Assembly: GCF_029227915.1 (NCBI RefSeq)
Contig: NC_079879.1
Coordinates: 1,550,001 to 1,614,000, forward strand
Origin: Hydractinia symbiolongicarpus
Lineage: Eukaryota > Cnidaria > Hydrozoa > Anthoathecata > Hydractiniidae
DNA: 64,000 nt
Reading direction: 5' to 3'
The notes under the pieces were generated by a model. That model had not been told where the DNA came from and did not search any database. It saw only the letters and a list, made by a program, of their open reading frames with translations. The position numbers were made by a program, and so were the translations under genes. Shown here piece after piece: positions 12,471 through 25,479 of the stretch; position 1 is the stretch's first letter, and each line of letters begins with the position of its first letter.

Positions 12471-13999
12471 CTTTTTCACCACTAAATCGCATGAGACTTG
12501 TAGTTTTCAAAAATGATTTCATTTTTGATGAGACGCTGAATAAAAGGAGTTTAATCGCCGGCAAACGAAAACCCGCGATTTCCCGTAAATCCCGGCCTGG
12601 CCCGTATAGTCGAATGCATACAGAGAAAGTACTCAGTCAGTAAACTGATTTCCCGAACGATTCTTTAAATTATTTTTTCACCACTAAAACGCATGAGACT
12701 TGTAGTTTACAAAAATGTTTTCATTTTTGATGAGACGCTGAATAAAAGAAGTTTAATCGCCGGCAAACGAAAACCTGCGATTTTCCGTATAACATGGACT
12801 CGGCCCGTATAGTCAAATGTATACAAAGAAAGTACCCAGGGATTAAACTCATTTCCCGAACGAGTTTTTATATTATTTTTTCACCACTAAAACGCATGAG
12901 ACTTGTAGTTTTCAAAAATGATTTCATTTTTGATGAGACGCTGAATAAAAGGAGTTTAATCGCCGGCAAACGAAAACCCGCGATTTTCCGTATATCACGG
13001 ACTCGGCCCGTATAGTCAAAGGTATACAACGAAAGTACCCAGGGAGTAAACCCATTTCCCGAACGATTTTTTAAATTATTTTTTCACCACTAAAACGCAC
13101 GAGACTTGTAGTTTTCAAAAATGATTTCATTTTTCATGAGACGCCGAATAAAAGGAGTTTAATCTCCGGCAAACGAAAAACCGCGATTTCCCGTAGGTCC
13201 CGGACCCGGCCCGTATAGTCAAAAGTATACAAAGAAAGTACCCAGGGAGTAAACTCATTTCCCAAACGATGCTTGAAATTATTTTTTCACCACTAAAACG
13301 CATGAGACTTGTAGTTTTCAAAAATGATTTCATTTTTGATGAGACGCCGAATAAAAGGAGTTTAATCTCCGGCAAACAAAAACCCACGATTTCCCGTAAA
13401 TCCCGGACCCGGCCCGTATAGTCGAATGTATACAAAGAAAGTAAACTGGGAGTAAACTCATTTCCCGAACGATTTTTTAAATTACTTTTTCACCACTAAA
13501 TCGCATGAGACTTGTAGTTTTCAAAAATGATTTCATTTTTGATGAGACGCTGAATAAAAGGAGTTTAATCGCCGGCAAACGAAAACCCGCGATTTCCCGT
13601 AAATCCCGGCCTGGCCCGTATAGTCGAATGCATACAGAGAAAGTACTCAGTCAGTAAACTGATTTCCCGAACGATTCTTTAAATTATTTTTTCACCACTA
13701 AAACGCATGAGACTTGTAGTTTACAAAAATGTTTTCATTTTTGATGAGACGCTGAATAAAAGAAGTTTAATCGCCGGCAAACGAAAACCTGCGATTTTCC
13801 GTATAACATGGACTCGGCCCGTATAGTCAAATGTATACAAAGAAAGTACCCAGGAATTAAACTCATTTCCCGAACGAGTTTTTATATTATTTTTTCACCA
13901 CTAAAACGCATTAGACTTGTAGTTTTCAAAAATGATTTCATTTTTGATGAGACGCTGATTAAAAGGAGTTTAATCGCCGGCAAACGAAAACCCGCGATT
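12471..13999 (+). repeat. 5-mer-spaced duplication (1,014 bp)
   Basis: CTTTTTCACCACTAAATCGC at 12471 recurs at 13485, and about 515 bp of sequence follows in register (to about 12985/13999), including GTATAACATGG and CGAGTTTTTATATTA. Offset 1,014 is five monomers less one base. The second copy has its own changes, such as GCATTAGAC and GCTGATTAAAAG near 13910-13960. Confidence 0.7.
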
Positions 14000-16900
14000 T
14001 CCCGTATATCCCGGACTTGGCCCGTATAGTCGAATGTATACAAAGAAAGTACCCAGGGAGTAAACTGATTTCCCGAACGATTCTTTAAATTTTTTTTCAC
14101 CACTAAAACGCATGAGACTTGTAGTTTACAAAAATATTTTCATTTTTGATGAGACGCTGAATAAAAGAAGGTTAATCGCCGGCAAACGAAAACCCGCGAT
14201 TTTCCGTATATCACGGACTCGGCCCGTATAGTCAAAGGTATACAACGAAAGTACCCAGGGAGTAAACCCATTTCCCGAACGATTTTTTAAATTATTTTTT
14301 CACCACTAAAACGCACGAGACTTGTAGTTTTCAAAAATGATTTCATTTTTCATGAGACGCCGAATAAAAGGAGTTTAATCTCCGGCAAACGAAAAACCGC
14401 GATTTCCCGTAGGTCCCGGACCCGGCCCGTATAGTCAAAAGTATACAAAGAAAGTACCCAGGGAGTAAACTCATTTCCCAAACGATGCTTGAAATTATTT
14501 TTTCACCACTAAAACGCATGAGACTTGTAGTTTTCAAAAATGATTTCATTTTTGATGAGACGCCGAATAAAAGGAGTTTAATCTCCGGCAAACAAAAACC
14601 CACGATTTCCCGTAAATCCCGGACCCGGCCCGTATAGTCGAATGTATACAAAGAAAGTAAACTGGGAGTAAACTCATTTCCCGAACGATTTTTTAAATTA
14701 ATTTTTGACCACTAAAACGCATAAGACTTGTAGTTTTCAAAAACGATTTCATTTTTAATGAGACGCTGAATAAAAGAAGTTTAATCGCCGGCAAACAAAA
14801 ACCCGCGATTTCCCGTAAATCCCGGGCTTGGCCAGTATAGTCGAATATATACGAAGAAAGTACCCAGAGAGTAAATTCATTTCCCGAACGATTTTTTAAA
14901 TTATTTTTTCACCACTAAAACGCAGGAGACTTGTAGTTTTCAAAAATGATTTCATTTTTGATGAGACGCTGAATAAAAGGAGTTTAATCGCCGGCAAACG
15001 AAAACCCCCGATTTCCCGTAAATCCCGGACTCGGCCTGTGTAGTCAAAAGTATACAAAGAAAGTATGCAGGGAGTAAACTCATTTCCCGAACGATTCTTT
15101 AAATTTTTTTTCACCACTAAAACGCATGAGACTTGTAGTTTTCAAAAATGATTTCATTTTTGATGAGACGCCGAATAAAAGGAGTTTAATCTCCGGCAAA
15201 CAAAAACCCACGATTTCCCGTAAATCCCGGACCCGGCCCGTATAGTCGAATGTATACAAAGAAAGTAAACTGGGAGTAAACTCATTTCCCGAACGATTTT
15301 TTAAATTAATTTTTGACCACTAAAACGCATAAGACTTGTAGTTTTCAAAAACGATTTCATTTTTAATGAGACGCTGAATAAAAGAAGTTTAATCGCCGGC
15401 AAACAAAAACCCGCGATTTCCCGTAAATCCCGGGCTTGGCCAGTATAGTCGAATATATACGAAGAAAGTACCCAGAGAGTAAACTCATTTCCCGAACGAT
15501 TTTTTAAATTATTTTTTCACCACTAAAACGCAGGAGACTTGTAGTTTTCAAAAATGATTTCATTTTTGATGAGACGCTGAATAAAAGGAGTTTAATCGCC
15601 GGGAAACGAAAACCCCCGATTTCCCGTAAATCCCGGACTCGGCCCGTGTAGTCAAAAGTATACAAAGAAAGTATGCAGGGAGTAAACTCATTTCCCGAAC
15701 GATTCTTTAAATTTTTTTTCACCACTAAAACGCATGAGACTTGTAGTTTTCCAAAATGTTTTCATTTTTGATGAGACGCTGAATAAAAGAAGTTAAATCG
15801 CCGGCAATCGAAAACCCGCGATTTCCTGTAAATCCCGGGCCTGGCCCGTATAGTCGAATGTATACAAAGAAAGTACCCAGTGATTAAATTGATTTCCCGA
15901 GCGATTCTTTAAATTATTTTTTCACCACTAAAACGCATGACACTTGAAGTTTTCAAAAATGTTTTCATTTCTGATGAGACGCTAAATAAAAGAGGTTTAA
16001 TCGCCGGCAAACGAAAACCCGCGATTTCCCGTAAATCCCGGGCTTGGCCCGTATAGTCGAATGTATACAAAGAAAGTACCCAGGGAGTAAACTCATTTCC
16101 CGAACGATGTTTTAAATTATTTTTTCACCACTAAAACGCATGAGACTTGTAGTTTTCAAAAATGATTTCATTTTTGATGAGACGCTGAATAAAAGGAGTT
16201 TAATCGCCGGCAAACGAAAACCCCCGATTTCCCGTAAATCCCGGACTCGGCCCATGTAGTCAAAAGTATACAAGGAAAGTACGCATGGAGTAAACTCATT
16301 TCCCAAACGATTCTTTAAATTATTATTTCACCACTAAAACGCATGAGACTTGTAGTTTTCAAAAATGTTTTCATTTTTGATAAGACGCTGAAAAAAAAAG
16401 TTTAATCGCGGGCAAACGAAAACCCGAGATTTCCCGTAAATTCCGGGCTTGACGCCTATAGTCAAAAGTACACAAAGAAAGTACCCAGGCAGTAAACTCA
16501 TTTTTGGAACGTTTTTTTGAATTATCTTTTCACCACTATAACGCATGAGACTTGTAGTATTCAAAAATGTTTTCATTTTTGATGGGACGCTGAATAGAAG
16601 AAGTTTAATCTCCGGCAAACGAAAACCCGCGATTTCCCGTAAATTCCGGACCCGGCCCGTATAGTCAAAAGTATACAAATAAAGTACGTAGGGATTAAAC
16701 TCATTTCCCGAACGATTCTTTAAATTATTTTTTCACCACTAAAACGCATGAGACTTGTAGTTTTTAAAAATGATTTCACTTTTGATGAGACGCTGAATAA
16801 AAGAAGTTTAATCGCCGGCAAACAAAAACCCGCTATTTCCCGTAAATCCCGGGCTTGGCCAGTATAGTCGAATGTATACGAAAAAAGTACCCAGAGAGTA

Positions 16901-17010
16901 AACTCATTTCCCCAACGATTTTTTAAATTATTTTTTCACCACCAAAACGCATGAGACTTGTAGTTTTCAAAAATGATATCATTTTTGATGAGACGCTGAA
17001 TAAAAGGAGT
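13520..17010 (+). repeat. Long block, second copy of 4600-8090
   Basis: Colinear with 4600-8090 at an offset of about 8,920 bases. Its tandem 3-mer portion (14520-15735) is preserved from the first copy. Because it lies in the same array and orientation, a large unequal exchange or template jump covering many monomers is the simplest origin. Confidence 0.75.
14520..15735 (+). repeat. Tandem 3-mer HOR, two copies, 608-bp period
   Basis: Anchors at 14520, 15128 and 15736 give two units of exactly 608 bp. Monomer order is the same as at 5600-6814 (GACGCCGAATAAAAG; AAACTGGGAG with TTGACCAC; GAATATATACGAAG with CGCAGGAGAC). Differences between the units include TTCATTTCC against CTCATTTCC and GCCGGGAAACG near 15600. 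Confidence 0.85.
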
Positions 17011-18529
17011 TTAATCGCCGGCAAACGAAAACCCACGATTTCCCGTAAATCCCGGACTCGGCCCGTGTAGTCAAAAGTATACAAAGAAAGTACGCAGGGA
17101 GTAAACTCATTTCCCGAACGATTCTTTAAATTTTTTTTCAGCACTAAAACGCATGAGACTTGTAGTTTTCAAAAATGTTTTCATTTTTGATGAGACGCTG
17201 AATAAAAGAAGTTAAATCGCCGGCAATCGAAAGCCCGCGATTTCCTGTAAATCCCGGCCTGGCCCGTATAGTCGAATGTATGCAAAGAAAGTACCCAGTG
17301 AGTAAATTGATTTCCCGAGCGATTCTTTAAATTACTTTTTCACCACTAAAACGCATGAGACTTGAAGTTTTCAAAAATGTTTTCATTTCTGATGAGACGC
17401 TAAATAAAAGAGGTTTAATCGCCGGCAAACGAAAACCCGCGATTTCCCGTAAATCCCGGGCTTGGCCCGTATAATCGAATGTATACAAAGAATGTACCCA
17501 GGGAGTAAACTCATTTCCCGAACGATTTTTTAAATTATTTTTTCACCACTAAAACGCATGAGACTTGTAGTTTACAAAAATATTACAATTTTTGATGAGA
17601 CGCTGAATAAAAGAAGTTTAATCGCCGGCAAACGAAAACCCCCGATTTCCCGTAAATCCCGGACTCGGCCCGTGTAGTCAAAAGTATACAAGGAAAGTAC
17701 GCAGGGAGTAAACTCATTTCCCGAACGATTCTTTAAATTATTTTTTCACCACTAAAACGCATGAGACTTGTAGTTTACAAAAATATTTTCATTTTTGATG
17801 AGACGCTGAATAAAAGAAGTTTAATCGCCGGCAAACGAAAACCCGCGATTTCCCGTATATCACGGACTCGGCCCGTATAATCAAAAGTATACAAAGAAAG
17901 TACCCAGGAAGTAAACTCATTTCCCGAACGATTTTTTAAGTTATTTTTTCACCACTAAAACGCACGAGACTTGTAGTTTTCAAAAATGATTTCATTTTTG
18001 ATGAGACGCTGAATAAAAGGAGTTTAATCTCCGGCAAACGAAAACCCGCGATTTCCCGTAGGTCCCGGACCCGGCCCGTATAGTCAAAAGTATACAAAGA
18101 AAATACGCAGGGAGTAAACTCATTTCCCGAACGATTCTTTAAGTTATTATTTCACCACTAAAACGCATGAGACTTGTAGTTTTTAAAAATGTTTTCATTC
18201 TTGATAAGACGCTGAAAAAAAAAAGTTTAATCGCGGGCAAACGAAAACCGGAGATTTCCCGTAAATCCCGGGCTTGGCCCCTATAGTCAAAAGTACACAA
18301 AGAAAGTACCCAGGCAGTAAACTCATTTTTGGAATGTTTTTTTGAATTATTTTTTCACCACTATAACGCATGAGACTTGTAGTATTCAAAAATGTTTTCA
18401 TTTTTGATGGGACGCTGAATAGAATAAGTTTAATCGCCGGCAAACGAAAACCCGCGATTTCCCGTAAATCCCGGGCCTGGCCCGTATAGTCGAATGCATA
18501 CAATGAAAGTACTCAGTGAGTAAATTGAT

Positions 18530-18560
18530 TTCCCGAGCGATTTTCACCACTAAAACGCAT
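18530..18560 (+). other. 14-bp deletion in one monomer tail
   Basis: The tail reads GAGCGATTTTCACCAC, where the homologous monomer of the second unit (around 22380) reads GAGCGATT followed by CTTTAAATTATTTT and the remainder. Fourteen A/T-rich bases are lost between short T runs, consistent with slippage. It occurs only in the first unit, so it postdates the 19/20-mer duplication or was lost from the other copy. Confidence 0.8.
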
Positions 18561-20799
18561 GAGACTTGAAGTTTTCAAAAATGTTTTCATTTCTGATGAG
18601 ACGCTAAATAAAAGAGGTTTAATCGCCGGCAAACGAAAACCCGCGATTTCCCGTAAATCCCGGGCTTGTCCCGTATAGTCGAATGTATACAAAGAAAGTA
18701 ACAAGGGAGTAAACTCATTTCCCGAACGATTTTTTAAATTATTTTTTCACCACTAAAACGCATGAGACTTGTAGTTTATAAAAATGATTTCATTTTTGAT
18801 GAGACACTGAATAAAAGGAGTTTAATCGCCGGCAAACGAAAACCCGCGATTTCCCTTAAATTCCGGGCTCGGCCTGTATAGTCAAAAGTATACAAAGAAA
18901 GTACGCAGGTAGTAAACTCATTTCTCGAACGATTCTTTAAATTATTATTTCACCACTAAAACGCATGAGACTTGTAGCTTTCAAAAATGTTTTCATTCTT
19001 GATAAGACGCTGAAAAAAAAAAGTTTAATCGCGGGCAAACGAAAACCCGCGATTTCCCGTAAATCCCGGGCTTGGAGCGTATAGTCGAATGTATACAAAG
19101 AAAGTAAACTGGGAGTAAACTCATTTCCCGATCGATTTTTAAAATTAATTTTTTACCACTAAAACGCATAAGACTTGTAGTTTTCAAAAACGAATCATTA
19201 TTAATGAGACGCTGAATAAAAGGAGTTTAATCTCCGGCAAACGAAAACCCGCAATTTCCCGTAAATCCCGGCCTTGGCCCCTATAGTCAAAAGTACACAA
19301 AGAAAGTACCCAGGCAGTAAACTCATTTTTGGAATGTTTTTTTGAATTATTTTTTCACCACTATAACGCATGAGACTTGTAGTATTCAAAAATGTTTTCA
19401 TTTTTGATGGGACGCTGAATAGAATAAGTTTAATCGCCGGCAAACGAAAACCCGCGATTTCCCGTAAATCCCGGGCCTGGCCCGTATAGTCGAATGCATA
19501 CAAAGAAAGTACTCAGTGAGTAAATTGATTTCCCGAGCGATTCTTTAAATTATTTTTTCACCACTAAAACGCATGAGACTTGAAGTTTTCAAAAATGTTT
19601 TCATTTCTGATGAGACGCTAAATAAAAGAGGTTTAATCGCCGGCAAACGAAAACCCGCGATTTCCCGTAAATCCCGGGCTTGTCCCGTATAGTCGAATGT
19701 ATACAAAGAAAGTAACAAGGGAGTAAACTCATTTCCCGAACGATTTTTTAAATTATTTTTTCACCACTAAAACGCATGAGACTTGTAGTTTATAAAAATG
19801 ATTTCATTTTTGATGAGACACTGAATAAAAGGAGTTTAATCGCCGGCAAACGAAAACCCGCGATTTCCCTTAAATCCCAGGCTCGGCCTGTATGGTCAAA
19901 AGTATACAAAGAAAGTACGCAGGGAGTAAACTCATTTCCCGAACGATTCTTTAAATTATCATTTCACCACTAAAACGCATGAGACTTGTAGTTTTCAAAA
20001 ATGTTTTCATTCTTGATAAGACGCTGAAAAAAAAAAGTTTAATCGCGGGCAAACGAAAACCCGCGATTTCCCGTTAATCCCGGGCTTGGAGCGTATAGTC
20101 GAATGTATACAAAGAAAGTACCCAGGAAGTAAACTCATTTCCCAAACGATTTTTTAAATTATTTTTTCACCACTAAAACGCACGAGACTTGTAGTTTTCA
20201 AAAATGATTTCATTTTTGATGAGACGCTGAATAAAAGGAGTTTAATCTCCGGCAAACGAAAACCCGCGATTTCCCGTAGGTCCCGGACCCGGCCCGTATA
20301 GTCAAAAGTATACAAAGAAAATACGCAGGGAGTAAACTCATTTCCCGAACGATTCTTTAAATTATTATTTCACCACTAAAACGCATGAGACTTGTAGTTT
20401 TCAAAAATGTTTTCATTCTTGATAAGACGCTGAAAAAAAAAAGTTTAATCGCGGGCAAACGAAAACCCGAGATTTCCCGTAAATTCCGGGCTTGACCCCT
20501 ATAGTCAAAAGTACACAAAGAAAATACCCAGGCAGTAAACTCATTTTTGGAACGTTTTTTTGAATTATCTTTTCACCACTATAACGCATGAGACTTGTAG
20601 TATTCAAAAATGTTTTCATTTTTGATGGGACGCTGAATAGAAGAAGTTTAATCTCCGGCAAACGAAAACCCGCGATTTCCCGTAAATTCCGGACCCGGCC
20701 CGTATAGTCAAAAGTATACAAGTAAAGTACGCAGGGATTAAACTCATTTCCCGAACGATTCTTTAAATTATTTGTTCACCACTAAAACGCATGAGACTT

Positions 20800-20900
20800 G
20801 TAGTTTTTAAAAATGATTTCACTTTTGATGAGACGCTGAATAAAAGAAGTTTAATCGCCGGCAAACGAAAACCCACGATTTCCCGTAAATCCCGGACTCG
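20800..20900 (+). other. Site where exactly one monomer is missing relative to the sister unit
   Basis: At about 16790-17030 the first unit contains CACTTTTGATG, then a full monomer with AAACAAAAACCCGCTATTTCC, GGCCAGTATAG and GATATC, before AACCCACGATTTCC. In the second unit CACTTTTGATG is followed directly by AACCCACGATTTCC near 20870. The missing piece is one repeat length in register, leaving a fused but normal-length monomer. Confidence 0.7.
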
Positions 20901-23900
20901 GCCCGTGTAGTCAAAAGTATACAAAGAAAGTACGCAGGGAGTAAACTCATTTCCCGAACGATTCTTTAAATTTTTTTTCAGCACTAAAACGCATGAGACT
21001 TGTAGTTTTCAAAAATGTTTTCATTTTTGATGAGACGCTGAATAAAAGAAGTTAAATCGCCGGCAATCGAAAACCCGCGATTTCCTGTAAATCCCGGCCT
21101 GGCCCGTATAGTCGAATGTATGCAAAGAAAGTACCCAGTGAGTAAATTGATTTCCAGAGCGATTCTTTAAATTACTTTTTCACCACTAAAACGCATGAGA
21201 CTTGAAGTTTTCAAAAATGTTTTCATTTCTGATGAGACGCTAAATAAAAGAGGTTTAATCGCCGGCAAACGAAAACCCGCGATTTCCCGTAAATCCCGGG
21301 CTTGGCCCGTATAATCGAATGTATACAAAGAATGTACCCAGGGAGTAAACTCATTTCCTGAACGATTTTTTAAATTATTTTTTCACCACTAAAACGCATG
21401 AGACTTGTACTTTACAAAAATATTACAATTTTTGATGAGACGCTGAATAAAAGAAGTTTAATCGCCGGCAAACGAAAACCCCCGATTTCCCGTAAATCCC
21501 GGACTCGGCCCGTGTAGTCAAAAGTATACAAGGAAAGTACGCAGGGAGTAAACTCATTTTCCGAACGATTCTTTAAATTATTTTTTCACCACTAAAACGC
21601 ATGAGACTTGTAGTTTACAAAAATATTTTCATTTTTGATGAGACGCTGAATAAAAGAAGTTTAATCGCCGGCAAACGAAAACCCGCGATTTCCCGTATAT
21701 CACGGACTCGGCCCGTATAATCAAAAGTATACAAAGAAAGTACCCAGGAAGTAAACTCATTTCCCGAACGATTTTTTAAGTTATTTTTTCACCACTAAAA
21801 CGCACGAGACTTGTAGTTTTCAAAAATGATTTCATTTTTGATGAGACGCTGAATAAAAGGAGTTTAATCTCCGGCAAACGAAAACTCGCGATTTCCCGTA
21901 GGTCCCGGACCCGGCCCGTATAGTCAAAAGTATACAAAGAAAATACGCAGGGAGTAAACTCATTTCCCGAACGATTCTTTAAATTATTATTTCACCACTA
22001 AAACGCATGAGACTTGTAGTTTTTAAAAATGTTTTCATTCTTGATAAGACGCTGAAAAAAAAAAGTTTAATCGCGGGCAAACGAAAACCGGAGATTTCCC
22101 GTAAATCCCGGGCTTGGCCCCTATAGTCAAAAGTACACAAAGAAAGTACCCAGGCAGTAAACTCATTTTTGGAATGTTTTTTTGAATTATTTTTTCACCA
22201 CTATAACGCATGAGACTTGTAGTATTCAAAAATGTTTTCATTTTTGATGGGACGCTGAATAGAATAAGTTTAATCGCCGGCAAACGAAAACCCGCGATTT
22301 CCCGTAAATCCCGGGCCTGGCCCGTATAGTCGAATGCATACAATGAAAGTACTCAGTGAGTAAATTGATTTCCCGAGCGATTCTTTAAATTATTTTTTAA
22401 CCACTAAAACGCATGAGACTTGAAGTTTTCAAAAATGTTTTCATTTCTGATGAGACGCTAAATAAAAGAGGTTTAATCGCCGGCAAACGAAAACCCGCGA
22501 TTTCCCGTAAATCCCGGGCTTGTCCCGTATAGTCGAATGTATACAAAGAAAGTAAAAAGGGAGTAAACTAATTTCCCGAACGATTTTTTAAATTATTTTT
22601 TCACCACTAAAACGCATGAGACTTGTAGTTTATAAAAATGATTTCATTTTTGATGAGACACTGAATAAAAGGAGTTTAATCGCCGGCAAACGAAAACCCG
22701 CGATTTCCCTTAAATTCCGGGCTCGGCCTGTATAGTCAAAAGTATACAAAGAAAGTACGCAGGTAGTAAACTCATTTCTCGAACGATTCTTTAAATTATT
22801 ATTTCACCACTAAAACGCATGAGACTTGTAGCTTTCAAAAATCTTTTCATTCTTGATAAGACGCTGAAAAAAAAAAGTTTAATCGCGGGCAAACGAAAAC
22901 CCGCGATTTCCCGTAAATCCCGGGCTTGGAGCGTATAGTCGAATGTATACAAAGAAAGTAAACTGGGAGTAAACTCATTTCCCGATCGATTTTTTAAATT
23001 AATTTTTTACCACTAAAACGCATAAGACTTGTAGTTTTCAAAAACGATTTCATTATTAATGAGACGCTGAATAAAAGGAGTTTAATCTCCGGCAAACGAA
23101 AACCCGCAATTTCCCGTAAATCCCGGCCTTGGCCCCTATAGTCAAAAGTACACAAAGAAAGTACCCAGGCAGTAAACTCATTTTTGGAATGTTTTTTTGA
23201 ATTATTTTTTCACCACTATAACGCATGAGACTTGTAGTATTCAAAAATGTTTTCATTTTTGATGGGACGCTGAATAGAATAAGTTTAATCGCCGGCAAAC
23301 GAAAACCCGCGATTTCCCGTAAATCCCGGGCTTGGCCCGTATAGTCGAATGCATACAAAGAAAGTACTCAGTGAGTAAATTGATTTCCCGAGCGATTCTT
23401 TAAATTATTTTTTCACCACTAAAACGCATGAGACTTGAAGTTTTTAAAAATGTTTTCATTTCTGATGAGACGCTGAAAAAAAAAAGTTTAATCGCGGGCA
23501 AACGAAAACCCGCGATTTCCCGTTAATCCCGGGCTTGGAGCGTATAGTCGAATGTATACAAAGAAAGTAACAAGGGAGTAAACTCATTTCCCGAACGATT
23601 TTTTAAATTATTTTTTCACCACTAAAACGCATGAGACTTGTAGTTTATAAAAATGATTTCATTTTTGATGAGACACTGAATAAAAGGAGTTTAATCGCCG
23701 GCAAACGAAAACCCGCGATTTCCCTTAAATCCCGGGCTCGGCCTGTATGGTCAAAAGTATACAAAGAAAGTACGCAGGGAGTAAACTCATTTCCCGAACG
23801 ATTCTTTAAATTATCATTTCACAACTAAAACGCATGAGACTTGTAGTTTTCAAAAATGTTTTCATTCTTGATAAGACGCTGAAAAAAAAAAGTTTAATCG

Positions 23901-24261
23901 CGGGCAAACGAAAACCCGCGATTTCCCGTTAATCCCGGGCTTGGAGCGTATAGTCGAATGTATACAAAGAAAGTAAACCGGGAGTAAACTCATTTCCCGA
24001 ACGATTTTTTAAATTAATTTTTTACCACTAAAACGCATAAGACTTGCAGTTTTCAAAAACGATTTCATTATTAATGAGACGCTGAATAAAAGGAGTTTAA
24101 TCTCCGGCAAACGAAAACCCGCAATTTCCCGTAAATCCCGGCCCCGGCCCGTATAATCGAATGTATACAAAGAAAGTACCCAGGGAGTAAACTCATTTCC
24201 CGAACGATTTTTTAAATTATTTTTTCACCACTGAAACGCATGAGACTTGTAGTTTACAAAA

Positions 24262-25479
24262 ATATTTTCATTTTTGATGAGACGCTGAATAAAAGAAGTT
24301 TTATCGCCGGCAAACGAAAACCCGCGATTTTCCGTATATCACGGACGCGGCCCGTGTAATCAAAAGTATACAAAGAAAGTACCCAGGAAGTAAACTCATT
24401 TCCCAAACGATTTTTTAAATTATTTTTTCACCACTAAAACGCACGAGACTTGTAGTTTTCAAAAATGATTTCATTTTTGATGAGACGCTGAATAAAAGGA
24501 GTTTAATCTCCGGCAAACGAAAACCCGCGATTTCCCGTAGGTCCCGGACCCGGCCCGTATAGTCAAAAGTATACAAAGAAAATACGCAGGGAGTAAACTC
24601 ATTTCCCGAACGATTCTTTAAATTATTATTTCACCACTAAAACGCATGAGACTTGTAGTTTTCAAAAATGTTTTCATTCTTGATAAGACGCTGAAAAAAA
24701 AAAGTTTAATCGCGGGCAAACGAAAACCGAAGATTTCCCGTAAATCCCGGGCTTGGCCCCTATGGTCAAAAGTACACAAAGAAAGTACCCAGGCAGTAAA
24801 CTCATTTTTGGAATGTTTTTTTGAATTATTTTTTCACCACTATAACGCATGAGACTTGTAGTATTCAAAAATATTTTCATTTTTGATGAGACGCTGAATA
24901 AAAGAAGTTTTATCGCCGGCAAACGAAAACCCGCGATTTTCCGTATATCACGGACGCGGCCCGTATAATCAAAAGTATACAAAGAAAGTACCCAGGAAGT
25001 AAACTCATTTCCCAAACGATTTTTTAAATTATTTTTTCACCACTAAAACGCACGAGACTTGTAGTTTTCAAAAATGATTTCATTTTTGATGAGACGCTGA
25101 ATAAAAGGAGTTTAATCTCCGGCAAACGAAAACCCGCGATTTCCCGTAGGTCCCGCACCCGGCCCGTATAGTCAAAAGTATACAAAGAAAATACGCAGGG
25201 AGTAAACTCATTTCCCGAACGATTCTTTAAATTATTATTTCACCACTAAAACGCATGAGACTTGTAGTTTTCAAAAATGTTTTCATTCTTGATAAGACGC
25301 TGAAAAAAAAAAAGTTTAATCGCGGGCAAACGAAAACCGAAGATTTCCCGTAAATCCCGGGCTTGGCCCCTATGGTCAAAAGTACACAAAGAAAGTACCC
25401 AGGCAGTAAACTCATTTTTGGAATGTTTTTTTGAATTATTTTTTCACCACTATAACGCATGAGACTTGTAGTATTCAAA
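24262..25479 (+). repeat. Tandem 3-mer duplication, 609-bp period
   Basis: The rare variant TTTTATCGCCGGC with ATCACGGACGCGG occurs at 24341 and 24950, exactly 609 bp apart, and the intervening monomers match. The second unit starts inside a chimeric monomer (TAGTATTC followed by CAAAAATATTTTC near 24860) that joins the end of the derived subtype to the CGTATATCACGG subtype. Confidence 0.8.

Larger units (their letters stand above)
16345..23973 (+). repeat. Pair of 19/20-mer HOR units (~3.84-4.04-kb offset)
   Basis: The first unit runs about 16345-20386, the second about 20387-23973. Offsets between matching points are 4,042 at the start, 3,840 after about 20860, and 3,855 after about 22400. 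The step from 4,042 to 3,840 is one monomer missing from the second unit. The step to 3,855 is mostly a 14-bp deletion in the first unit at 18542. Shared rare variants include AATGTACCCAGG, TATTACAATTTTTG, CTCGAACGATTC with TGTAGCTTTC and GTTAATCCCGGG. Confidence 0.8.
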
